The translations under genes and the position numbers were made by a program. From Perilla frutescens (lineage: Eukaryota; Streptophyta; Magnoliopsida; Lamiales; Lamiaceae): a DNA stretch of 64,000 nucleotides. Positions 36,272 through 47,439 of the stretch are shown here, piece after piece. Every line of letters starts with the position of its first letter. Position 1 is the first letter of the stretch. The stretch is taken from positions 16,500,088 through 16,564,087 of the forward strand of contig BRKX01000018.1 in the NCBI GenBank assembly GCA_026008535.1. The letters run 5' to 3'. Below the pieces are notes generated by a model that worked only from the letters and a program-made list of their open reading frames with translations, was not told the origin of the DNA and ran no database searches.

Positions 36272-37364
36272 CTTTTCCCACGATCACCTATAAATTTGAT
36301 TTTAATTGGATCAAGCTCCGTGAAAGATAATTTGGTACACAAAAATGATAATTTCATCACTAAACATGCAAATTTCATGGGATAAAATCCTCTAATCCAC
36401 TTTTCATGTCCCACTATTGTGTCCCACAATAAAATTTAATATTTTAAAAATATTTTTTACAAAAATAAATTTTATTATAGTATTACAAATCACAATCAAC
36501 ATTTATTGTTAAAAATTAAAATTTTTAAAAATTATATACCATATTTTTGGAATAATCAATCATAATAATCAATTATATTAACTAAAAAATAAGAAATAAA
36601 TATTAAAAAATAAATATAAATCCTAATTGGGTGGAATAAACCCTAAATAATAATTATAAAATTAAACTAAATCATAACAAATTGAAATTGAAATTTTTTT
36701 TTGATGAAAATCGAATAAAAATTAAATGGGACACCAAATGGGATAGAGCAAAGTGGGATAGAAGATTTCATTTGAAATTGCATTGATAAAACGAAACGTT
36801 TTTAGTAGTCTAAACATGATCTAACAATTGATAGATTTTTGTATTGAATCACATATTATCTATTACCAGTAATAATATTGCAAGTAGTATCAAATTTAAT
36901 CATTGACAATTTAGGCGTTAAAAAAGGAAATGATTTATATGACGAATCGAAATACAAAAGTTTCCAAACTTTCCACATCAAGGATAAACTAAACAACACA
37001 TCGACTCTGTTAATCATTGTTATTAAATTTATTGCAGGTAAACCTGTGTGTGTGTGTGTGTGTGTGTGTGTTGCTGAGACAGGTTAGTTGATGAATATTG
37101 ATGATTTGCTTTCTATATATGATTATCGTTTTATTAATTGCTAAACATTTAGTGATTATGGGGTGGATGGAAAATGATTTGAACTGATATTGCATAAATA
37201 ATCTAGCAAATACAAACGCTCTCACCCTTCCACAATCAAATATAAAGTACATGTGCGCAAATATTTTCCTTGTAAAAACAAAAAACAAGTAGATGTAATC
37301 ACAAAAATCTTCAACAGAAGTGGAAACAATCTCCATAAACTAACTGCTCCAACAATGATACATG
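36272..37364. other. Intergenic with a possible MITE and a (GT)n tract
   Basis: AT-rich. A possible foldback element occupies about 36385-36768 (separate entry). A (TG)n run of about 13 units is at 37045-37071. The part next to 37365 is probably the 3' untranslated region of the HIPL gene. Confidence 0.5.
36385..36768. mobile_element. Possible MITE
   Basis: The left end AAATCCTCTAATCCACTTTT and the reversed right end AAATCTTCTATCCCACTTTG are similar, and both go on into GTCCCA or ATCCCA words. The core is AT-rich and non-coding. No clear target duplication was found, so the class is open. Confidence 0.42.
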
Positions 37365-40300
37365 CTAAGAATTCATGAAAACCAAGCACAAAAACGAGAC
37401 CACCAGCAGCAAAACATCACAAGGAGCTCTCAAAAGGCCTGCTCGGGAAGGGGGGCCCGAGGCTGCAGAAGGCGGAGATGCAGCGGCTTCCTCAGCGCAT
37501 GCATAGTTGCAACGACTGGCACGAACAACGCGGTAAACTCCACTGTTCGTGAGAAGGTAGACATCCTTGTTGTTGTCTTCGCCAAACGAGAAAATGTAGC
37601 TCAAAGAAGGCAGTGAGCTCCCGGGAGTAACCGTGCATTTCAGAGGCGAGTTGAGTGCGCAGCTGAAAGAGATCTTGCTGCTTGTGAACTTCCCACTGTT
37701 GATGGGACTCTCTATGCCTGCCCATATAGCCCCTGCATACAGATCTGCAAACAGATAGCTGCAAATGGAGTAGTGCTAGTTCAGTAAACAGAATCTTGAA
37801 CGATATGATAGCTTGGATATATAAAAATAATAAAGACTAATCTGCATGATTTGATGGATTGAACAACTTTGAGCTTGTTGGATCATGTAATCCTTCAAAT
37901 ACTCGATTTGATGTATTGTAAATCTAATATATATCACTTAAAGTAAACGCCCCCTATTGGATTTCTGTAGTTTATATGTTGTTGGACAATGAGTAGTTTA
38001 CCTTCCATGCATGCAAGGATCGGTGGTGGCTCTGTAGAAGTAGCCACCGGTGATGGATGCAGAGCCTTCGTTCGAGTTCACATCAGAGTGGTTGTAGCCC
38101 ATGACAGGGAAAATTGGGGTAATGGAGCCGAGTGAAGTGTTTGCAAAGGGCGATTGAGAAGAATTATATTTGTAGGGGCCCTCATAAGCCCGCCATCCAT
38201 AGTTTCCATCCTTGGTGATTAAATCCACCTCCTCGTATCGATCCTGTTTAACAGTATGCATGCCTATTAATTCTGTATCTTTCCTAATTTGGAAAGTTTA
38301 GGAATGAGGATAATCTTTGAGAAATATGGTAGTGTAGCAACTAGCAAATGAATGGTGTACCTGTCCTACATCTGCACAAACGAAATACGAAGGCCTAGCA
38401 GAATCGAAGCTACAGCGCCATGGATTTCGTAGTCCCAGAGCCCATATTTCCTTCTGCAGCTCTTTATCCTGAGTGTAGGGATTGTCTTTGGGAATCGAAT
38501 AGTTACCCCACAGACCAAGCTGACTAGCTTCAGTTGCACCTGAGAGAGAGAGGGAGAGGGAGAGACATGTCAACGAGGCTTGCAATTTCAGCTACTGCCT
38601 AAATGTGTGTTGTATTGTATCAGTTATGTCTTGGACAGATACATGAAGTAGGCCCATCATATTTCAGAGAGAGAGAGAGAGAGAGTCATATTGACAACTC
38701 ACTTGGTATGGTATCGACATCAAACCTCATGATCTTCCCAAGCAAAGATTTCTTGTTCTGAGCAAAATTGTATGGATCGCCTACGCCACCACCATCTCCC
38801 ATCATGAAGTACAAATAGCCATCTTTAGGTCCAAACAGAATCTGCCCTGCGTGGTGCGACATAAAGGGAAGGCCCATGGTGAATATTCGTCGCACTTCTG
38901 AAGGATTAGCACTCGTTGCCTGATCAAAAACAGATCGCATTCCATTCATGATAAAAGAAATAAGACTAAATTCAAGAATTAAGGGATTTGTTAGCACAAT
39001 ACCGATGCAGTTCCATTAGTAGTGAACTCTGCTACAACACTGTGAAACTGGCAAGGATTTGCACCGTTATCTGGACTTAGTTTTGAAGGATCACAGTTCA
39101 CATCTGAGTTACAAGCACATCTCCCTGCACAATCCGGCCACTTCGCCTTGTCACAGTTGAACGAAGCAAAGAGGCGACCATTTTCTTTGAAGTTCGGATG
39201 AAGTGCGATTCCCATCAGTCCAAACTGAGTGTCAAAATGAACTTGATCACTTAAGTCTAGGAAAGGATCAGATTCATCAAGCTCCAATGCCCCTCCAGAG
39301 CCCTGGTTGGGAATCGTTGCCAACCAAATCTTGCCTTGCTGGTTTGAGAAGAAGGCGCGGTTTGAGCCATCAGGGTGAGCAACCATGTTGAGGTAAGATC
39401 CATTCGCGATTTTCTCAAGGCACAAGCCACTTGGAGGGGTCGGAGGTCCGGTGTCATTGAGGGTGACTGGCGTGCCATCAAAGCACGCCAGCCCATCATC
39501 AGAAGCTCCACCAAGAGCACCACAGAAATCTGCCTGAGATTGCCAGAGATCAGACAGTTTGCTGGAGTTTGAGGTTGTTGGAACTCCAGCTCGACCTTGT
39601 AATGAAGCCGCGAAAGGTGAATTCAAGATAGAGACATTCTGGCAAGTGTTCCACACTTGTGAGCAGAAGTTGAGTGAAGCTTGGCTTGACTGCGTTGAGT
39701 TTGGAGAGATTGTGGAGTTGCACAACACAGGAAGTTGTCGAGGAACAGAATCGACTCGAAAAAGCTCAGCTGAAAATTGATCACACCTCTGTAGATGATG
39801 AGATGCAAGATGCTCAATCCAACGTTCAATCCAGTTATAATGCAAATGATAGAACAATTAAATGTTGAACACACTTAGGCATCACAATGAAGTCCATTTG
39901 TCTGTGGATATATGTAAAATGATGAACAGAAAAGGCTAATCTGTAATATGAATTGATGGCAGAACTATATATGAACTAGATAATGATCATGACAGAAGCA
40001 GCAATTGAAAAAACTGCAAAGAAATACAACCAAATTATGAGGATTAATGACGCTACAACCTAAGAGATAATCTTAATTAAGTAGAGAAATCTTTCCAATC
40101 TAACAATCTTCATTTAGAAGATAATAACTCTAGTGCAACACAACATAAGCCCTTAAAAACGAGTACGAATCGAGATTCTACCGCACAAAGGATAGATTTA
40201 ACAAGAGAAGCACAGCCAGGATCTGAAATCTTCATTGATTCAAATTGCTTCTTCAAAACCAAATCATCGGATGAATTGCAGCATGCGGTACCATTATACC

Positions 40301-40564
40301 GGCAGAACTGCAGAGTGGAATTTGAAGTAAAGGGCGCTCCTGCAACACAATACAACCACCAAAATTAGCTCAACTCTCAAACAAATTTCGAAATTTTCAA
40401 GCACACACGCATAAGGAAATATTCTGCAGAAGTTCAACTAAACTGTTCAATTAAAATACAAACTTACTTGAATCGGTGCAGAGTGGCAGAGCAAAACAAG
40501 AATCAAGAAACTGCAGCAAGATGAAGAACTGAATAATCTTAACAAAATGGTTGCCTCCCATCAT
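37365..40564 (-). CDS. HIPL2: HIPL protein, hedgehog-interacting-protein-like, GPI-anchored
   Basis: Seven exons: 40468-40564, 40182-40339, 39003-39788, 38703-38919, 38361-38539, 38002-38243 and 37365-37758, giving 690 residues (689 from the second Met). A signal peptide (FILLQFLDSCFA) is followed by a Cys-rich folate-receptor-like region (CRYNGTACCN; GCASLVKSILCA) and then a glucose/sorbosone-dehydrogenase-type beta-propeller (~190-580) with FGLMGIALHPNF, GDGGGVGDP and LGLRNPWRCSFD. The tail is small residues then hydrophobic (DVLLLVVSFLCLVF), a GPI signal. It should sit on the outer plasma membrane; substrate is unknown. HIPL1 and HIPL2 are hard to separate; the neighbouring GALT and ELF5 genes favour HIPL2. 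Confidence 0.9.
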
Positions 40565-41306
40565 TCCTAATTTAGCAAACTCTGACCAAGAACTAAAAAA
40601 AAAACTACTTTTTCATGACTATGTGAATGATACTCAAGAGGAGGGACAACGAGCCAAAAGGCCCCACTTTTCAAGAATCAAAACACGAAAATTTGACAGA
40701 AGAAACAAAACAAAGATTATGTTGAGAAGCCCACAAACGAGTTTTCTTGGTTTCAAACAGGCACTCAGCACCCCATTATTCCTTTGACCTCCTACAATAA
40801 ATTAATAATTGGTCTTCTCTTTCACCATAAATTCTAAATTGAAAAAAGAAATTCAGAACCCTATTCTTATCCAACTCAATATATATATAAAAGTTTCATA
40901 CCATCAACTTGCACTTGCTGTCTGCATCGTTGACTTCAGATCATAAATTGGTCGAATAAAATTTTAAAATAAAATAAAATGTGTATATATATATATACAC
41001 ATATATTGGGTAGTTCAGAAGACTACAGGTTATCTATAATAAATACAAATTAAAAAAGAGAGACAGAGAAAACCAGGTGGGATGGATCTTGGTTGGTTGA
41101 AATGCAGTAACATTGTTTTCTCATTCATTTCCCTCCCCCATATAAATTTATCAAAACTCCTAATTCAATGAGTTTTAGTTTATATATACACGGACAATTA
41201 TATATATATGTGTGTGTGTGTGTGAATATAGGATGAATTTATTGTTGTTTATTCAATGCAATGCAACATTCAGGAAAAGAAAATTTCAAAGGGATGCAGG
41301 CATACT
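40565..41306. other. HIPL promoter region
   Basis: No gene seen. Contains TA tracts (40984-40998, 41198-41212) and a (TG)n run near 41211-41224. Because HIPL is on the minus strand, this should hold its promoter. Confidence 0.5.
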
Positions 41307-41543
41307 AAATCTTGAAAACAACTCTGTCTCTCTGTATCAAAATCTGTATCGATTGCGACAGCTTTTTTTGTTTATTTTCCCTATTATCTAGAAGATTGCG
41401 ACAATGTTTGACCGTGCACGATGACGATCCGATACATACATGTATATTAGTCTGTAATAGACAGCTTCAAACATTTCATCCAGTACAAAACTAAATGTGT
41501 CACTGTCCGCATATTTGTGATCGGCTTAAATTTTAGTTTTATC
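41307..41543 (+). repeat. Duplicated segment, copy A (uninterrupted)
   Basis: About 237 bases that match, with scattered differences, the two segments 53688-53757 and 61775-61963 that flank the 8-kb MULE. Shared words include AAATCTTGAAAACAACT, GACAATGTTTGACC and GTAATAGACAGCTTCAAA. This copy lacks the MULE, so it works as an in-window empty site. Confidence 0.88.
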
Positions 41544-42111
41544 AAATATAACTTGTAAGAGCATCCACTCTAGCTTACTTTTGGAGGTACAAATGGAGCG
41601 GTGCTGTAGAGAAACTGTTCGCAAAAGAGGGGAATTGTATGTACCATAAATTAGTACGTATTACAGTGGCAGCAAAAAAATTGGTACAAAGTTAAATACC
41701 ATTTAGGCCATCTCCAATAGTGTATCATATTTTTGGTACATAATTGTGCCACATCAACATTTATGTACCTACTTTTTTAAATACCAATTCTTATTCAAAT
41801 AATCATGGTACATACATAATTTTAGGGGTCCCACTTGTCATACCACTCAAAATAATTATATTTTTCCATCTTATATATAATCAAATTAATTAGAATTTAT
41901 ATCACATTTTAGGTTCAAATATTAAAATTTCAAATGTTATTTAAATATTTTTAGAGCATAATTGAATCAATATTTTTTATAAATCATGTATAAAAAACAA
42001 CAATTTTATTGATAGTAAAACACAAACGATACATGAAGTAAAATATTAAAATAAAACACAAACGATTGCATAAAATAAAATATTGAAATACATAGAAGCT
42101 TCTTAATCGAA

Positions 42112-43432
42112 CTAATTATTAAAATTATTGTTGTCGTATCGTGCCCAAATATGATCAATCAAGTCGGCTCGAAGATTGTGATGTTGTTTCTTATCTCGTA
42201 GCTCTGCTTCTATTCTTACTCGAGAAGCAAAATCGGATGGGGCTCCTGATGTAGCAATATTGCTCTCGTTATTAGCGGGTTCCTCCGTTTCCGACCACTC
42301 GGTTGATGCATTTCCTTCATCTTCAATTATCATATTGTGAAGAATAATGCAAGTATACATAATGTCCTTCAAATTACCTTGGTACCAATTACCAAAAACG
42401 TGAAGGACCTCTAATCATTGCCCATCGAGCTTGAAGAACCCCAAATGCCCGCTCGACATCCTTCTTTGCAGACTCTTGCATTTGTTTGAACAACATTTTC
42501 TTGGGTTCATAAGAAGAATGAAAGCTTTTAACAAAAGCTGCCCATTCCGGATATATTCCATCGGTAAGATAGTACCCTCTGGTGTATTGTTTACCATTCA
42601 CTGTAAAATTAATCTTCGGTGCTTTTCCCACTATCACTTCGTTGAACAATGGTGATTGGTAAAGAACATTTACATCATTATTTGAACCCGTAGCTCCAAA
42701 AAATGCATGTCATATCCACAAATCCGCAGATGCAACCGCTTCAAGCATAAGCGTTGGACTTCCATGATCACCTCGAGTAAACTGACCTTTCCAAGCGACC
42801 GGATAATTTTTCCATTCCCAATGCATACAGTCAAGGCTTCCTAACATCCCAGGAAATCCGTGCCTCTCCTCATGCATCTGGATGAAACGTTGACAATCAT
42901 CAGTATTTGGTTTTCTCAAGTACCTTTCACCAAATACATCAATTACACAACGATAAAAATTAAATAAACAATCGACTGCCATTGTTTCGGCAACACGGAG
43001 GTACTCATCATAATGGTCGGTTGGACCTCCATACGTTAACTGACGGATTGCAACGGTGCATTTTTGAAGTGGTGACAAACCTACTTGACCTGATGCATCC
43101 GCCCTCAATCGAAAATATTCATCATGAGCTTGTAGGGCATCTACTATGCGAACAAATAAGTCTCTCCTCATTCGGAAGCGCCGCCGAAACACATCACTTG
43201 ACCATCTTGGATTTTCTGAGAAGTAGTCCTCAAAGAGACGAGCATTAGCTGCTTCACGATCCCGAGTAACAACTCTTCTTTTGTGGGGTGTGGTGGAAGA
43301 GCTTGCTACGCTATGAAGCAACTTGTGTTGTTGATCGAGTAGCTCGAGAAATATTTTATCATCATCTGCTTCATCAGCTAAAAAATTATTAAGAAATGTC
43401 AAATGAGAATCGAGATTTGGTTCGGAAGACAT
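42112..43432 (-). pseudogene. PIF/Harbinger transposase, one nonsense codon and one frameshift
   Basis: The first 240 residues are open (43432 down to 42713). An in-frame TGA at 42710-42712 follows, where a Trp codon would be expected (LWI*HAFFG). The frame resumes through 42389, shifts near 42390-42400, and goes on to 42112. The three acidic residues of the DDE core can all be seen: D in GSLDCMHWEW, D in YYLTDGIYPEW and E in KKDVERAFGVLQARW. An N-terminal helical region precedes them. The enzyme would cut and move the element. As it stands the copy would give a truncated protein without the second D and the E. Confidence 0.9.
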
Positions 43433-43882
43433 TGTAGAAGAAAAATAAAAACTTTGAAAAGAACGATGTGAATCGGAGAGGATCGATAATTGAGAAGAGA
43501 TATGAGGAAGAAAGATTACTTATGAGAAATATGAATCTGAAACCACTCATATTTATAGATAGAACATTTGTGGATGATAGTTGGCATGAGTTGTCAAGGA
43601 CAACTAAGTATGCACTACAACTAGTTGTCATGGATTGTCTCGTAGCTGGCAACAACTTTTGTTTTCCTTTTTCAAAAAACTATTAAAATAACATGATGTG
43701 ACTATAGTAAAATAAACAACAATGCATAAATTATAATGAAAACATAATACATGCATAATCATCTCGTACATAGTCATACTACACAATCAATACATAATCT
43801 TAAAACAAACCACACTATATAATCTTAAACAAACCACACTACATAATCTTAAATAAACTCACTGCATCAATGAACGATTGGA

Positions 43883-45066
43883 TTACTGCATTCCCCATTT
43901 CTCCTTAATCTCTTCAACCATTATGTTGTGTGCTTGAAGGGCGCCCGTGTCCATTCCAGATGTATCTTTAGTGAGTATGTACCACTCACTCACTTTGTTC
44001 TGAATTTTTAGTTGCTCATTTCTTCCCTCCTGAAGTCGTTCATACCGATCCATATTTTGAGATATCATTGATTGAGCATCATGCAAGGAAGGAGCATCAC
44101 TGTTTTTTGCCTTGCCTTTTCCTTTCTCTTTTTTCTTAGCTGCTTTTTGACCCATGGGACGAACACGTTCTTCAAGGTCATCATCATTATTGGAAGATGA
44201 CGTGTATGCTCCAGACAAGGCAGTTTTCATCTTCTTTTTTCCACAATGATCACGATCTCCTGGGTTGGACCACTTTGGACAATCCCTAAGAATTTCCCAC
44301 ATGCCTAAGAGTTTAAAGGATTGTCCGTTGTGAGTATGCTCCCACTTCTTGAGTGCCTCCACGAGTATATCTTGATCATTGTGACCGCTTCCCCAACCTT
44401 GCTTCACAGAAATGTATGTGCTATTGAAGGCACTAACACTTTTTTGGGTCGTATAGAAATGCGTCTTCATGGCTTCCCAAGGTCTCACTGGGGTGTTAGA
44501 AGGACGATTTTTATTATACTCTGTTGCTACCCTTATCTAGAATTGATCTAGTTTTTGATCATTTCCTACTACCGAATCTTCACTTGTACTCACCCAACAA
44601 CGTGCAAGAACATTATTCTCTTGTGGGGTCCATCTTGTCCTTCTCTGCCGCGTAATATTTTCTCCAGCTTCAGCATCAAAATCGGCCTCTAGATTAATGC
44701 TCTCGATCCCTGGTGGAGATGAAGCTTGGCCAGAACTCGGAGTGCTCCATCCATCTTTACTAACCATTCTTGGTGATTTTTCTTGCATTTCTGGTGGACT
44801 TCCATAAGAAATCCATGAAGAGGGTGTATAAATGAGGGATATTTATAGTAATCTGGTGGATATATCATATAAGGATTAGCTCCTGGAGTAGCCACTAGAT
44901 TCACTTGAGAATTTGGATTAAAATAAAAATTTGGAGGACGAAAGCTCCCATTTTGTGTGTGAATGTTGGAATTTGGTGGGGGGACGTTTGTATTTTGTGA
45001 AGGATAGTTGAAATTTTCTTCTGGATTGGAAGAATTGAAGAAATTCATCCAAGAGTTTCTATCCAT
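43883..45066 (-). pseudogene. Harbinger ORF1, Myb/SANT-like DNA-binding partner, broken
   Basis: A Pro/Asn/Gln-rich start (45066 to about 44800) is followed by the Myb/SANT-like part RRTRWTPQENNVLARCWV (about 44620-44570) and a C-terminal half with KWEHTHNGQSFKLLGMWE and a Lys-rich stretch. These belong to one protein but lie in two frames with a shift between about 44790 and 44830. A TAG at 44537-44539 interrupts DQF*IRVATEY. In working elements ORF1 binds the ends and partners the transposase. Similar plant proteins are often mis-annotated as glutathione S-transferase T3-like. Confidence 0.82.
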
Positions 45067-45219
45067 TTTGAATTGTTGAAATTTTTAGAGAGAAGTAGTT
45101 ATTCGTAAAATTGATATGTTTCACAAACATAGTGATCCAATTTATATATAGAACTTTTTTTCTCAACAATCTTTGAGATGCGGGTATTTCAAAGATAACC
45201 ATCATTTACAGCATAAATT

Positions 45220-45371
45220 GACACTACACTGCAAACTTTGATCATACACTGTAAAAGATAATGCATGCGTGATGGGTGTCAATCAAAGTAGACTAGACAC
45301 TACACTGTAAAATTTAATCAAAGACTGTAAAAGATAATGCATGCATGATGGGTGTGAACCAAAGTAGACTA
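45220..45371. repeat. 76-bp tandem repeat, two units plus a partial third
   Basis: Units at 45220-45295 and 45296-45371 both run from GACACTACACTG to AGTAGACTA, and a third begins at 45372 but breaks off after about 18 bases. It lies inside the Harbinger element upstream of ORF1. Confidence 0.88.
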
Positions 45372-45597
45372 GACACTACACTCCAAAAGTTAAAAGCATG
45401 AATGACCAACAAAATGACAAATGCAAATTAAATATATGAAAAGATAAATTACAAATACAGTAGAAGAAAAAAAGAAAAAAGTATGTGACAAAGGAAAATA
45501 CGTTTTTTTTTTATTTTCTTCCCATTTAATCTATTTTAATTTTTATTTGAAATTAGTGAATAGTCCAGTCAATTTAAAATCTGATAGTCACATTAAC

Positions 45598-45892
45598 AAA
45601 TAGAAATGTGAAAAAAAAACATTGAAATTACAAAATAATGAATTAAAAGCAATTATGAAGAAAAATTTTAAACAAAATTCTTCATGAAATCGTCACATGC
45701 ACTACAACTAGCTTTTAAAGATTTTATTTAAATTTTTTAAATTAAAATGAATCAAGTTTTTTACCAAATATTTAAAAAAATACCGATAATGGTGAAATTA
45801 GTGAATAGAAAGGAGAAAAAAAAACATTGAAATTACAAAATAATTAATTAAAAGCAATTATCAAGAAAAATTTTAAATAAAATTCTTCAAGA
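45598..45892. repeat. ~90-bp direct repeat pair in the Harbinger element
   Basis: Copies at about 45598-45688 and 45804-45892 share AACATTGAAATTACAAAATA, then AAAAGCAATTAT and AATTTTAAA. About 115 bases separate them. Confidence 0.8.
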
Positions 45893-46252
45893 ATCATCAA
45901 TGGAGGGACAATGCATCTCTTTTTCACTATTCATTTTCATCACTTCCTCCAAGATAAACAACAATAAAAAAAAAATTACATAAGAATATTAGGGGACAAT
46001 GGAGGGCCCACGTTGCAGCATAAACCACTTACCTTGGTGTGCGCGTGAACAACAATTGTAGCTTTCTTCCGGCATGTGCTACTCACGCAAGCTATTAAAA
46101 TTGGTTGGGAATTTGGTGTAAAATGGTACATGCAGTAGAAATCTGAAATTTATGTGTACCATAGATAAAAATCACCACTATAGTTTGTACCATCAATTTG
46201 GTACATACAAGAGTTTTATACCACAAAATCCACCCTATTGTGGATGCCCTTA

Positions 46253-46850
46253 TACTGCATGTATCATTAGTTAATATACAAGGACACTCATATTCGATAG
46301 AAAATAATAGGGAAAAGGTAAAAAAAAAAAACATTTTATGCCTCGTTTAGTTGACAAGGAATGTGGAATTGGAAAGTAATCTTATTCCTTATTTTTAAAT
46401 TTTTGTGTTTAGTTCAATTTTGGGGAATTTTTAAAAGTAATCAAAATCCTCAAAGTAAGGAAATTAATACAAATTTCCTGAATTATGAATATTTACTTGG
46501 AGTAAGTATTCTTTTTACTTGCCTCTGGGAATCTTGTGTTAGACGATTTCATTATTCAATTTTTCATTCATTATTGTTATAAATTATTACTAAAATTTTA
46601 TTTTTTATTTTCTATTTTTCAATAAAAAAATTGATTTTTGAAAAAGAATTATATTTTTTTTTTGTGGATTATTGTTAATTTTTTATTATAAAATTTTAAC
46701 TCTCAACAAAAAAGAATAAAAAGAAAAAACAAAAAAATCTACTAAAAATCGATTATGATATTATTATTACTATTATTGGCAATTGGTGGTAGAATCAGCA
46801 ACAATTTTCGACATAAGTAACATTTTTGGTTGCATTAATCTTAAATGCAA
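46253..46850. other. AT-rich spacer, no gene seen
   Basis: Between the Harbinger element and the Mutator-type MITE. No coding frame or clear repeat border is supported. Confidence 0.5.
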
Positions 46851-46859
46851 TATGTTTTA

Positions 46860-47357
46860 GGGTTAATTGGTTTAAATATCACAAACTATTTATGATTTCT
46901 GGTTTTTAACACGAACTTTAAAATGCCTCCACAACACAAATTTACATTTTTTTGTAATTACAACATCAGTTCAAAATTAAGTGCAATTACAACCACATAA
47001 ATTATACGAAATACTTAATCTATTGAATATTTTTTAAATAGAGATTGAAGAGATGAATTTGGAGGTGTATGCATGCATATCACACTTGTACACATTAGTG
47101 CTACGTCAATTTTGATTGAGCGAAATTCAAAATGATGTTATAATTGTAAAAAAAAATGTAAGTTTATGTTGTATGTATAACATTTTAAAATAGATTTAGT
47201 ATTTCGTATAATTTTTGTGCTTGTAATTGCACTCAATTTTGAACTGATGTTATAATTACAAAAAAAATATAATTTCATGTTGTGGAGACAATATTTTAAA
47301 GTTCGTGTTAAAAGTCAGAAATCATGAATAGTTCGTGATATTTAAACCAATTAACCC
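46860..47357. mobile_element. Mutator-type MITE with long inverted repeats
   Basis: The two halves are long inverted repeats of about 170 bases each, starting GGGTTAATTGGTTTAAATAT on both strands and staying similar nearly to the middle. The 9-bp word TATGTTTTA flanks both sides exactly (46851-46859 and 47358-47366). Long inverted arms and a 9-bp target duplication are diagnostic of the Mutator superfamily. There is no coding capacity. Confidence 0.92.
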
Positions 47358-47439
47358 TATGTTTTAATGTAAATATTGTTGTAAATACTGTAAATATGGT
47401 TTAAATGCTTGTTTCTTAATAAGTGTAGTAAATACATGA

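Larger units (their letters stand above)
41706..46249 (-). mobile_element. PIF/Harbinger DNA transposon with both genes
   Basis: The inverted ends GGCCATCTCCAATAG and, reversed from the right, GGGCATCCACAATAG agree at 12 of 15 bases. TTA flanks both sides (41703-41705 and 46250-46252), as expected for the superfamily. The 4.5-kb interior carries, on the minus strand, a Harbinger DDE transposase and upstream of it a Myb/SANT-like ORF1, the standard two-gene set. Both are disabled in this copy. The 1.2 kb right of ORF1 is AT-rich, with internal direct repeats. Confidence 0.9.

Noticed and set aside
37362..37616. Plus-strand frame at the HIPL 3' end
   Set aside because: Antisense to the last HIPL exon, whose minus-strand frame ends in a credible GPI signal.
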